Positions 1 to 6,761 of a DNA stretch of 18,994 bases are shown here, one piece after another; position 1 is the first letter of the stretch; the number at the start of each line of letters is the position of its first letter. Both the position numbers and the translations under genes were made by a program. Where the stretch lies: assembly GCA_019690055.1 (NCBI GenBank), contig JADGGF010000025.1:1-18994 (forward strand), written 5' to 3'. Origin of the DNA: Micromonosporaceae bacterium. Its GTDB lineage: Bacteria > Actinomycetota > Actinomycetes > Mycobacteriales > Micromonosporaceae. Below the pieces are notes generated by a model that worked only from the letters and a program-made list of their open reading frames with translations, ran no database searches and was not told the origin of the DNA.

Positions 1-9
1 GCCTTACGG

Positions 10-759
10 TCAGCCCGGCAAGGGCGGCAGCGGCGTCGGCACCTCGCCGCCGCTCGGAGTTGGCTGAGCGCACGCGCTGCGCGCCGTGGCCGCCAGCCAC
101 GGGACGCCGTCGACCACGGGTGGCGTGAGCTGCTCCTCGCGCTGGTCGTCCCCGAGCCGTACGGTCACAAAGACCTGCTCACCGCTCACCGACGGGGTCG
201 CCGGTACGTTGTCGCACTCGACGCGGAACCGGGCCGCCACGATCGCGTTGCGGTCCACCCCGGACGTGCCCAACGTCACGGGCGACGACGGCGGCAGGTC
301 ACCGGCGAGGGCGAGGTTGCGGTTGTGCTCGCCGGGCGACAGAACCGACACGGCCGTCGGCTGCAGACCGGCCGGCGGGACCACCCGCGCGGCGACCACG
401 GTGACCGGCTCGTCGCTGACGTTGCGGATCTCCAACGCCACGGTGATCGTGCTGTCGGCCCCCACCTTCGCCTGGAAGCCGCCCGGCGCCACGACCACCG
501 GGCCCCCGACGGCCTGCAGGCCCTGGGGTCGAGTCGAGTAGAGGTAGGCGCCGACGCCGGCCACGGCGAGCCCGAGCACGACGGCGAGCACGATCCAGGG
601 GTTGACGCGCACCCGCGGTGCCCGTCGGCGTCGGACCCGCATGCGCCGGTCACCGACGAGAATCTCCTCGATCTCCGTATCCGGCCTGGGCCCGCCGTGC
701 GCCCGGTGGCTCCGCGCCCGCGCCGGAGGAATCGTCCCCGTGTCATCCCAGCCGCTCAC
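10..759 (-). CDS. Single-pass membrane protein with extracytoplasmic domain, unknown function
   Basis: I do not recognise a named family. The 249-residue product starts with an acidic and then strongly basic cytoplasmic segment (RMRVRRRRAPRVRVN, about residues 39-53). One hydrophobic helix follows (PWIVLAVVLGLAVAGVGAYL, about 54-73), then an extracytoplasmic domain of about 170 residues rich in Val, Thr and Pro that looks like a beta-sandwich (alternating hydrophobics, 'ITVALEIRNVSDEPVTVVAA'). It ends in a Pro-rich tail. Two cysteines in the outer domain could form a disulfide. I chose the GTG at 757-759 because the acidic stretch DTEIEEIL looks like real protein and a TANNNT box lies 8 nt upstream. 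The internal ATG at 640-642 is an alternative. It lies 104 nt downstream of the ABC permease on the same strand, so co-transcription is possible but not shown. Gene reality is fairly sure; function is unknown. Confidence 0.7.
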   Translation of the reverse strand: MSGWDDTGTIPPARARSHRAHGGPRPDTEIEEILVGDRRMRVRRRRAPRVRVNPWIVLAVVLGLAVAGVGAYLYSTRPQGLQAVGGPVVVAPGGFQAKVGADSTITVALEIRNVSDEPVTVVAARVVPPAGLQPTAVSVLSPGEHNRNLALAGDLPPSSPVTLGTSGVDRNAIVAARFRVECDNVPATPSVSGEQVFVTVRLGDDQREEQLTPPVVDGVPWLAATARSACAQPTPSGGEVPTPLPPLPG

Positions 760-767
760 GGACCGCC

Positions 768-773
768 ACGCTA
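768..773 (-). promoter_or_regulatory. Putative -10 box TAGCGT for a leaderless GTG start
   Basis: Read on the minus strand, TAGCGT ends 8 nt before the GTG start at 759, and no convincing Shine-Dalgarno sequence is present. This arrangement fits leaderless actinobacterial transcription. No clear -35 box is visible, so the call is weak. Confidence 0.3.
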
Positions 774-863
774 GCACCGCCCGACCGGTCCGGCCGGCAG
801 GCCCGCGCGGCCGAGCCGTCCACCGGGATGCCCCGCCGGTAGCCCTCGCCCCCCAGACCAGCC

Positions 864-1736
864 TCAGGAGACGACGTCTTTGCGGAGGAAGCGCCAGAAG
901 GCGAGGGTGCCGAAGATCGTGGCGTAGGCCAGGGCCGAGATCGTGCCGCGGATCATCGCGTCCCACTGGATCGGGGTGGAGAGCAGGCCGACCCACGCGT
1001 CGTTGAAGTGAGTGGGCAGGAAGTCGCGGACCACCCCGAGCGCGTCGATCTGGTCGAGGATGCTGGACAGGATGTGCAGCAGCACGGCGCCGCCGACCGC
1101 GCCGAGCGGGGCGTCGGTGGAGACCGAGAGAAGGAACGCCAGCGTCGCCACGACGAGCAGCGTCACGGCGATGTAGCCGGTCGCGGCGGCGATGCGGACG
1201 AGCCCGGCCCACGGGTCGAGCTCATCAGCCACCGTGGAGCGCAGGGGTTCCCAGCCGTAGCGCAGCGTCCCGGCCAGCAACGCCGTGCCGACAAGCAGCA
1301 CCAGGGCGAGCACCAGGGACAACAGCGCGACAACGAACTTGACGCCGAGCAGGCGCGCCCGGGGCACCGGGATCGCCAGCAGATAGCGCAGGGTTCCCCA
1401 GCTCGCCTCGCTCGCCACCGCGTCCCCGAAGAAGAGCGCGGTGACCACGACCACCAGGAACGACGAGCTGACCAGCAGCGTGAACATGGCGAAGTTCACT
1501 CCGCCGGTCGTGGCCAGGTCGACCAGGCTGGTGAAGGCCCCGCCGCCGGTCGGCGTTTCTTCGCTGTCCCCGCCGAACTCGAAGGCGAGCAGGATGATCA
1601 GCGGCAGGACGACCATGAAGCCGAGCGCGATCCGGGTGCGGGGCCGGCTCGCCTGCCGGCGCACCTCGGTGGCGAGCGAGTACGGCGGGCGCACCCGACC
1701 GGCCGTCGGTCGATCCACAATAGACGTCGTCATCAT
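864..1736 (-). CDS. ABC-2-type transporter permease, partner of the hydrolase-ABC fusion
   Basis: A 290-residue integral membrane protein with about six predicted helices (roughly residues 36-53, 83-106, 130-155, 182-206, 208-230 and 265-283). After the first helix it has an extracytoplasmic loop (GGDSEETPTGGG, about 55-66). The segment SEASWGTLRYLLAIPVPRAR (109-128) between helices 2 and 3 is the conserved cytoplasmic coupling region of ABC-2 permeases (NatB/CcmB-like). The start is ATGATG at 1731-1736, preceded on its strand by GGGGAG. The upstream ATPase stop codon (TGA, 1733-1735) lies inside the two ATGs, so the two genes are translationally coupled and very probably form one transporter. 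The substrate cannot be read from the sequence. The N-terminal TSIVD codons carry one copy of the sequence ATCCACAATAGAC (1713-1725). Confidence 0.9.
   Translation of the reverse strand: MMTTSIVDRPTAGRVRPPYSLATEVRRQASRPRTRIALGFMVVLPLIILLAFEFGGDSEETPTGGGAFTSLVDLATTGGVNFAMFTLLVSSSFLVVVVTALFFGDAVASEASWGTLRYLLAIPVPRARLLGVKFVVALLSLVLALVLLVGTALLAGTLRYGWEPLRSTVADELDPWAGLVRIAAATGYIAVTLLVVATLAFLLSVSTDAPLGAVGGAVLLHILSSILDQIDALGVVRDFLPTHFNDAWVGLLSTPIQWDAMIRGTISALAYATIFGTLAFWRFLRKDVVS
1713..1725. repeat. Degenerate copy of the iterated near-palindrome, variant ATCCACAATAGAC
   Basis: This 13-mer is identical to the one at 5583-5595 in nagA. Both encode S-I-V-D on the minus strand, using the rare codon ATT and also GAT. 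It has three mismatches to GTCCAC-N-GTGGAC. Confidence 0.5.
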
Positions 1737-4693
1737 CGCTCCCCACTCGCCCGGGTGTCGCCGCCGACCAGCGCCAGAAACGCGTCCTCCAGGCGCCGCC
1801 GCGGCACCACCCGGTCCACGCCCACACCGGCCCGGACGAGCGCGGCGACGACCTCGGTGCGCGGCGTCCCGTTGAGGTCCACCAGCAGGCCCGCCTGACC
1901 GCCCGGCTCGGGTGGCCGAGCCTCCGGGTGGTCGTCGGCGACCTCGCGGACGCCCGGCAGCCGACTGAGCACTCCCCGGGCCTTCTCGACATCGGACACG
2001 TCGATACGGGCCACCGGCGAGTCGCCGACGACATCCTCGACCGGGCCGTTGGCCACCACGGTGCCCTTGTGCATGACCACGACGTGCGTGCAGGTCTGCT
2101 CGACCTCGGCCAGCAGGTGCGAGGAGACGAGCACGGCCCGCCCGTTCGTGGCGTAGGTGCGCAGTACGCGGCGCATCTCGGCGATCTGCGGCGGGTCGAG
2201 CCCGTCGGTCGGTTCGTCGAGCACCAGCAGCTCGGGCAGGCCGAGCATCGCCTGGGCGATGGCCAGCCGCTGCTTCATGCCGTGGCTGTAGGTCTTCACC
2301 TTGCGGTGGACGGCCGTGCCGAGACCGGCGATCTCCAGCGCCTCCTCGAAGTGCGCCTCGGCCCACGGCCGGCCCGTGCTGCGCCAGTACAGCCGCAGGT
2401 TGTCCACACCGGACAGATGTGGCAGGAATCCGGGTCCTTCGACGAGCGCGCCGACCCGGCGCAGCACGTCGGCGCCCGGCCGCAGCGGGTGGCCGAAGAC
2501 CAGGATCTCGCCCCGGCTCGGCCGGGTCATGCCCATGAGCACCCGCAGCGAGGTCGTCTTGCCCGCGCCGTTGGGGCCGAGCAGCCCGACCACCTGTCCA
2601 CGGTGGACGGTGAAGTCGACGCTTTCCACCGCGACGAAGTCGCCGTACTCCTTGCGCAGACCGCGCACGACGAGCGGCACGTCGGCCAGCTCACGCGTCG
2701 AGCCGTCCGGCAGCGTGACCTCGCCGGCGACCACCTCGACCGTCCGGCGGCGACGGCGCAGCCGGGCCACGACCAGGGTGGTCAGCAGCCCGAGCACGAC
2801 CGCCGCGACCAGCCCGGCGAGCAGGTAGCGCCAGATCACGTCCGGATCGGTGATCGGCTCGCCCACCAGCGTCGGCAGCTGGACCTGGCCGGAGGCGCCG
2901 TCCACGAGCGCGACGGTGTAGACGGCCGGGTCGTTGGGACCGGCGTACGCCTGGTCGGCCGTGGCGACGACCAGCCGCAGGCGGTGCCCCTGCTCGAACC
3001 GGTACACGATCGCGGGCAGGGTCACCGTGACCGGTTCGGCGTCCTCGATGGACGGTGGCAGCCCGGTCAGCCGCACCGGGGCGGCGAGCCCGAAGGGCAG
3101 GCTCGCCCCACCGTCCGGGTCCACGTCGTAGAGCTTGACGAAGAGCACCGCTTCGCCGGTCGGGGAGGCGGCCCGGAGACGGACGGTCGGCGCCCCCACG
3201 ACGTCGGTGTTCGCTGCCAGCGGCGCCGACTCGAAGGCCGCGTGCTGACCGGGGATCTCCAGGGCGGAGCGACCCAGCGCGGTGGCGAGCGTGCCGGCGC
3301 CCGCGCCCGGCAGCGTGCTGATCGCGGCCGGGTTGCCGCCCGGTGGGTTGAACACGAACTGGGGCGACCCGTCGAGGTGGACGGTCGCCGGCCCGCCCGC
3401 GCCCGGCGATCCGGGAACGGTGTCGGCGCGAAACGCCGTGGTGGTCACCCGGCGGGACTCCGCGTCGAACCCCGAAATCCTCGAATAGGTAAATCCCGTT
3501 CCGGGATCCTCGCCGGTCCGCTTCACGTAGTAGTCGAGCCACCGGATCGTGAGGTACCGCACCCGGTCCTGGTCCCGCCGCGGCCCGTCCCCGCCGTCAT
3601 GGCCCCCAGCGAACCAGTCCATCCGGACCGGCGTCCCGGTCGCCGCGATGGCCCGGTAGTTCGCCTCGGCGTCGGCCAGCGGGAACAGCGAGTCGGCCTG
3701 CCCCTGGATGAGCAGCGTCGGCGCGCGGATGCGCGACAGCGTGGGCGCCGGGCTCGATCGCCGCAGCACGGCGATCGTCTCCGGGCTCGCCCGCCCGTGG
3801 GTCGCGACGTCGAGGTAGGCGGCGCAGATCTCGACCGCGAAGGGGCCGCACGACGCCTCGCCCAGAGTGTCCACGGTGGATGACCCCGGGTCGACTCGCG
3901 GCCCGCCCTCAGCGCGCCCCGGATCATCCGCGCCCTCGGAGCGTCGAGCGTCCCCCGGCCCCGCATCCACCGCGTCCTCGGCCGCCTCATCCGACCCCGG
4001 CAGGCTGACCGCCGCGGCGCGGCCGAAGAAGAAGCCCGCCCATTGCCGCTTGAACACGCCGTTCGCCGCACCGGACCCGGTCGACTCGGGCAGGAACGCG
4101 TCGGCCAGGTCGTGCCAGGTGATCATCGGCACTATCGCGTCGACCCGCGGGTCGGCCCCGGCGAGCATGAGCGCGAGCGCGCCGCCGTACGAGCCGCCGA
4201 CCACCCCGACGCGCGGGTCGCCGGCGCCGTCCCGCTGGACCTCCGGCCGCGCGGCCAGCCAGTCGAGCAGCCGCTGCGCGTCGCGGATCTCGTAGTCGGG
4301 GCTGTTGAGGTGGATCAGCCCGCCACTGCGGCCCATGCCCCGGGCCGTATAGGTGAGCACGGCGTACCCGCGATCGGCGAAGTCACCGGCGTCCTCGGCG
4401 ACGCTGGCCTTCGTACCACCGAAGCCGTGCGCGAGCAGGATCGCCGGCACCGGGTGCTGGGCGCTGGCCGACTTCGGCAGGTAGAAGGTCGTGTCGAGGG
4501 TGACGGGCTCGTCGCCGCTCGGGCCGGACAGGACGGTCAGCATCGCCTCGGTCGCGGTGTAGGAGCGCGGCGCGGGCGCCACCGCCCACGCGATGAGCCC
4601 GGCGACCAGGGCCACCACCACGGCGGCCGGAACGAGCCGTCGGGCGACCGTCCGGCGACTGGGCCGCGACGGCCTCGACAGGCGAATCGGCAT
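1733..4693 (-). CDS. Fusion: membrane-anchored S15/CocE-like alpha/beta-hydrolase joined to ABC transporter ATPase
   Basis: A 986-residue protein combining two normally separate functions. Residues 1-20 are basic and 21-39 form a signal-anchor helix. An alpha/beta-hydrolase of the Xaa-Pro dipeptidyl-peptidase/CocE type follows: LAHGFGG (88-93), nucleophile elbow GGSYGG with Ser168, probable acid Asp334 (GQADSLFP) and His365 (AGGHDGG). Residues about 430-610 resemble the C-terminal jelly-roll domain of that family. A second helix (about 622-643) and Arg-rich stop-transfer return the chain to the cytosol. There a complete ABC domain begins at about 674: Walker A GPNGAGKTT (706-714), signature YSHGMKQR (802-809), Walker B LLVLDE (822-827), H-loop His859. 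The hydrolase is therefore predicted outside and the ATPase inside. The start is ATG 4691-4693, with a TAGCCT box 7 nt upstream and no clear Shine-Dalgarno sequence. An acidic Gly/Pro/Asp-rich insert (about 236-276) interrupts the hydrolase. It is coupled to the downstream permease by overlapping stop and start codons. Substrate is unknown; peptide or ester processing tied to export is inference. Confidence 0.93.
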   Translation of the reverse strand: MPIRLSRPSRPSRRTVARRLVPAAVVVALVAGLIAWAVAPAPRSYTATEAMLTVLSGPSGDEPVTLDTTFYLPKSASAQHPVPAILLAHGFGGTKASVAEDAGDFADRGYAVLTYTARGMGRSGGLIHLNSPDYEIRDAQRLLDWLAARPEVQRDGAGDPRVGVVGGSYGGALALMLAGADPRVDAIVPMITWHDLADAFLPESTGSGAANGVFKRQWAGFFFGRAAAVSLPGSDEAAEDAVDAGPGDARRSEGADDPGRAEGGPRVDPGSSTVDTLGEASCGPFAVEICAAYLDVATHGRASPETIAVLRRSSPAPTLSRIRAPTLLIQGQADSLFPLADAEANYRAIAATGTPVRMDWFAGGHDGGDGPRRDQDRVRYLTIRWLDYYVKRTGEDPGTGFTYSRISGFDAESRRVTTTAFRADTVPGSPGAGGPATVHLDGSPQFVFNPPGGNPAAISTLPGAGAGTLATALGRSALEIPGQHAAFESAPLAANTDVVGAPTVRLRAASPTGEAVLFVKLYDVDPDGGASLPFGLAAPVRLTGLPPSIEDAEPVTVTLPAIVYRFEQGHRLRLVVATADQAYAGPNDPAVYTVALVDGASGQVQLPTLVGEPITDPDVIWRYLLAGLVAAVVLGLLTTLVVARLRRRRRTVEVVAGEVTLPDGSTRELADVPLVVRGLRKEYGDFVAVESVDFTVHRGQVVGLLGPNGAGKTTSLRVLMGMTRPSRGEILVFGHPLRPGADVLRRVGALVEGPGFLPHLSGVDNLRLYWRSTGRPWAEAHFEEALEIAGLGTAVHRKVKTYSHGMKQRLAIAQAMLGLPELLVLDEPTDGLDPPQIAEMRRVLRTYATNGRAVLVSSHLLAEVEQTCTHVVVMHKGTVVANGPVEDVVGDSPVARIDVSDVEKARGVLSRLPGVREVADDHPEARPPEPGGQAGLLVDLNGTPRTEVVAALVRAGVGVDRVVPRRRLEDAFLALVGGDTRASGER
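2596..2608. repeat. Exact copy of the iterated palindrome GTCCAC-G-GTGGAC
   Basis: A perfect 13-bp inverted repeat with a one-base centre. It lies in the ABC domain just before Walker A, where it is read as Val-His-Arg-Gly (GTC CAC CGT GGA) on the minus strand. Confidence 0.65.
3869..3881. repeat. Copy of the iterated palindrome, GTCCACGGTGGAT
   Basis: One mismatch to GTCCAC-N-GTGGAC. It lies in the acidic insert of the hydrolase and is read as Ser-Thr-Val-Asp on the minus strand, a different codon phase from the copy at 2596. Confidence 0.6.
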
Positions 4694-4700
4694 GTGGACC

Positions 4701-4706
4701 AGGCTA
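4701..4706 (-). promoter_or_regulatory. Putative -10 box TAGCCT for the hydrolase-ABC operon
   Basis: TAGCCT on the minus strand ends 7 nt before the ATG at 4693, and there is no purine-rich Shine-Dalgarno sequence. This fits a leaderless start. I see no good -35 hexamer. The rest of the 212-nt gap to the DUF3263 gene holds nothing I can name. Confidence 0.35.
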
Positions 4707-4905
4707 CGGTCCCGGCCAACCCCCTCGGTGGACGGTCGTTGCCGACTCAGCCACTGCTCAGCAATTCTGGTGCTCGCCTTGCTCGCACGGGCCTCGTGCC
4801 CTTGATGCGTGGCCTTCCTTGTCGCTCTGGTCGCCTCGCTCCCGGCGCTCCTCAATCCAGTGCCACGCGGCCCGAGGCCGGGTGTCGCCGCAGCCCGGGC
4901 CGGGT

Positions 4906-5310
4906 TCAGTCGAGCAGGCGGCGACCCCGGGCCGTCTCGCGCAGGCGCTGCAGGCGGTGCACCAGCGCCGCGTCGTACTGCATCGCGGCCGGCAGGTCCA
5001 GCACGCTGTTGAGGGCCTGGTAGTAGCGGGTCGGCGTCATGCCGAAGGTGTCGCGGATCGCCTGCTCCTTGGCCCCGCTGCGCCGCCACCACTGCCGTTC
5101 GAAGTCGAGCATCTTTCGCTGCGGCTCGGTGAGCCCGTCGCCCGCGCGGGCGGCCGGGGCGCCGAGCGCGGCGTCCACAATGGCCGCGGCGTCGCGGGCG
5201 ACCTCGGCGGGCAGCGCAGTGCCGCGGCCGGCGCGGTGCGTCACGTCGGGATGCTCGTCCTGGGGTGGCGCCGGCGCCGGGGTGACACTCACGGCGGTTG
5301 GGGCGTCCAC
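4906..5310 (-). CDS. DUF3263-family protein
   Basis: A 134-residue protein. Its C-terminal half (about residues 62-130) matches the actinobacterial DUF3263 pattern as I know it: LTEPQRKMLDFERQWW, then GAKEQAIRDTFGMTPTRYYQ and LNSVLDLPAAM, ending in a basic LVHRLQRLRETARGRR tail. The region is helical and basic, and the GAKEQAIRDTFGMTPTRYYQ part resembles a helix-turn-helix, so nucleic-acid binding is plausible but unproven. The N-terminal 60 residues are Pro/Ala-rich and probably disordered. The start is GTG 5308-5310; candidate -10 boxes lie 7 and 12 nt upstream and there is no Shine-Dalgarno sequence. It lies between nagA and the hydrolase-ABC gene, on the same strand as both, with its own probable promoter. 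Its codons for Ala-Ile-Val-Asp carry a copy of the iterated near-palindrome. Confidence 0.85.
   Translation of the reverse strand: MDAPTAVSVTPAPAPPQDEHPDVTHRAGRGTALPAEVARDAAAIVDAALGAPAARAGDGLTEPQRKMLDFERQWWRRSGAKEQAIRDTFGMTPTRYYQALNSVLDLPAAMQYDAALVHRLQRLRETARGRRLLD
5173..5185. repeat. Weak copy of the iterated palindrome, GTCCACAATGGCC
   Basis: Two mismatches to GTCCAC-N-GTGGAC, inside the DUF3263 gene. On the minus strand it encodes Ala-Ile-Val-Asp with the rare codon ATT. Confidence 0.4.
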
Positions 5311-5317
5311 ATCGGGC

Positions 5318-5350
5318 AGGGTATGTTAGTCGGTCCGCGCAAGCGAGCAA
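5318..5350 (-). promoter_or_regulatory. Putative promoter of the DUF3263 gene
   Basis: On the minus strand there is TTGCTC (5345-5350), a 16-nt spacer, and TAACAT (5323-5328). A second possible -10, TACCCT (5318-5323), lies exactly 7 nt before the GTG start. Either would give a leaderless or nearly leaderless transcript. The 104-nt gap to nagA is otherwise featureless. Confidence 0.4.
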
Positions 5351-5414
5351 CACCACCCGTCGAGTCGCCAACCCGACGCGTGTCACTCCGTCGGGACTGG
5401 CTCCGCCAGGAGCC

Positions 5415-6548
5415 TCACGACTGAGTGGGCTCCGTCACGAGCTTCCCGGCTCGGATGACGGCCGTCACGGCGAGGTCGTCGTCGAGCACCACCAGGTCCG
5501 CCCGCAGCCCCGGCGCGATCGCACCAATCTGGTCGCCGAGCCCCAGCACGGCGGCCGGGGTCATCGAGGCCATCCGAGCGGCATCCACAATAGACACTCC
5601 ACTGCGGACGGTACGGCGGAACGCGGCCACCATCGTCGTCGTGCTGCCGGCGATCGATCCCGACCCGGTGAGCCGGGCCACGCCGTCGGTCACGGTGATC
5701 GGCAGCCCGCCCAGCTCGTACGCGCCGTCGGGCATGCCGGCGGCGGCCATCGCGTCGGTGATCAACGCGACCCGGTCGGGCCCGGCCACCCGCACGGTAT
5801 GGCGCAGCATGCCGTCGTGCAGGTGCACGCCGTCGGCCACCACCTCACAGACCACGCTCGGGCTCTCCAGCAGGGCCACCACCGGCCCGGGATCGCGGTG
5901 GTGCACGGTGCGCATCCCGTTGTACAGGTGGGTGGCCAGCCCCGCGCCCGCGTCGACGGCGGCGAGCGTCTGCTCGTACGTCGCGTCGGTGTGGCCGATC
6001 GCGGCGATGACACCGTGCGCGCGGAGCTGCTCGATGGCGGCCAGGCCGGCGGACCGCTCCGGGGCGAGCGTCACGACCCGGACGGCGTCCAGCGCGATGA
6101 GCTCGGCCAGCTCGGCGGGGTCCGGGTCCCGCAGCTGGCCCGGATCGTGCGCGCCGCAGCGGGCGGCGGACAGGTACGGGCCCTCCAGGTGCACGCCGGC
6201 CAGCTCTCCACTGTGGACCAGTGGGGCCAGGCTCGCGGTCTGGTCGTACAGGTCACGCCGCGCGGCGGTGACCAGGCTGGCGAGCATCGTGGTCGTGCCG
6301 TGCCGGCGGTGGAAGGCGATCGCCCCGCGTGCCTGCGCCACATCGCCGGTGGTGAACGAGTACCCCCCGCCGCCGTGGACGTGAAGGTCGACGAAGCCGG
6401 GCACGACCCACGCCCCCGAGACGGTCCGACCACCCCGTGCCGGCGCCTGCCCGCGTGGGGTGATGCCATCGATGCGACCGTTGCGAATCAGTACGACCGC
6501 GTCCTCGACCACGCCCTCCGGCGTGACCACCCGCCCGCGGACCCTCAT
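5415..6548 (-). CDS. nagA: N-acetylglucosamine-6-phosphate deacetylase
   Basis: A 377-residue amidohydrolase predicted to deacetylate GlcNAc-6-phosphate to glucosamine-6-phosphate in amino-sugar catabolism (cytosolic). Family motifs are present in order: DLHVHGGGG (His56, His58), HLEGPYL (Glu122, metal ligand), IGHTDA (His186), THLYNGM (His207), and LITDAMAAAG, where Asp265 is the catalytic acid/base. Length is normal for NagA. The start is ATG 6546-6548, with a G-rich tract (GCGGGGTAGGGG) immediately upstream as the likely ribosome-binding region. It diverges from a DeoR-family regulator gene, a classic arrangement in which the regulator senses a sugar phosphate and controls the pathway. No nagB is in the window. 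The gene contains two adjacent degenerate copies of the iterated palindrome (5583-5609) and a good copy at 6206-6218. Identity is confident; the true sugar could be another N-acetylhexosamine phosphate. Confidence 0.95.
   Translation of the reverse strand: MRVRGRVVTPEGVVEDAVVLIRNGRIDGITPRGQAPARGGRTVSGAWVVPGFVDLHVHGGGGYSFTTGDVAQARGAIAFHRRHGTTTMLASLVTAARRDLYDQTASLAPLVHSGELAGVHLEGPYLSAARCGAHDPGQLRDPDPAELAELIALDAVRVVTLAPERSAGLAAIEQLRAHGVIAAIGHTDATYEQTLAAVDAGAGLATHLYNGMRTVHHRDPGPVVALLESPSVVCEVVADGVHLHDGMLRHTVRVAGPDRVALITDAMAAAGMPDGAYELGGLPITVTDGVARLTGSGSIAGSTTTMVAAFRRTVRSGVSIVDAARMASMTPAAVLGLGDQIGAIAPGLRADLVVLDDDLAVTAVIRAGKLVTEPTQS
5583..5609. repeat. Tandem pair of degenerate iterated palindromes
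   Basis: ATCCACAATAGAC (5583-5595) is followed one base later by CTCCACTGCGGAC (5597-5609). The first is identical to 1713-1725; the second has two mismatches to GTCCAC-N-GTGGAC. Both lie inside nagA. Confidence 0.45.
6206..6218. repeat. Copy of the iterated palindrome, CTCCACTGTGGAC
   Basis: One mismatch to GTCCAC-N-GTGGAC. It is read as Val-His-Ser-Gly within nagA on the minus strand. Confidence 0.6.
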
Positions 6549-6684
6549 CCCCTACCCCGCGGTGGGGTCGTCGCGGCGGTACGGCGGCGGGCGCGAGCGA
6601 ACCACGCCCCCAGGGCACCCGAGCCCCCACCGGCCTGGGGAGATTCGATCAGCATCTGCGCACCCGGTTCGACGTTCCCGTGGG

Positions 6685-6709
6685 GTTTCGCGCATCATTG
6701 TGCACGAAC
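6685..6709. promoter_or_regulatory. Candidate operator in the nagA/deoR divergent region
   Basis: The 213-nt gap between nagA and the DeoR gene holds an imperfect inverted repeat, GTTTCGCGCA (6685-6694) and TGCACGAAC (6701-6709), around a short AT-rich centre (TCATTG). A possible plus-strand promoter overlaps it: TTCGAC (6668-6673), 18 nt, CATCAT (6692-6697). A regulator binding here could block deoR and affect nagA. This is pattern-based only. Confidence 0.3.
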
Positions 6710-6761
6710 CCGGAGATCGACCGGGACCGGCACACCCGAGGACCGCGAGCAGGAGGAGGCC

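Noticed and set aside
1928..3883. 651-codon plus-strand open frame opposite the hydrolase-ABC gene
   Set aside because: It is an antisense shadow caused by high GC at third positions; its composition is His/Arg/Gly/Asp-rich with no domain, while the minus strand has complete motifs.
4740..4905. Possible remnant gene or terminator between the DUF3263 and fusion genes
   Set aside because: I found no family similarity, no convincing hairpin with T-tract and only short open frames.
4694..5386. Upstream extension of the hydrolase-ABC frame
   Set aside because: It would overlap the DUF3263 gene entirely and is low-complexity Arg/Ala; the ATG at 4693 gives a proper signal anchor.
5298..6761. Upstream extension of the DeoR frame and other plus-strand frames over nagA
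   Set aside because: The region is the complement of nagA; the Shine-Dalgarno AGGAGGA at 6751-6757 fixes the start at 6762.
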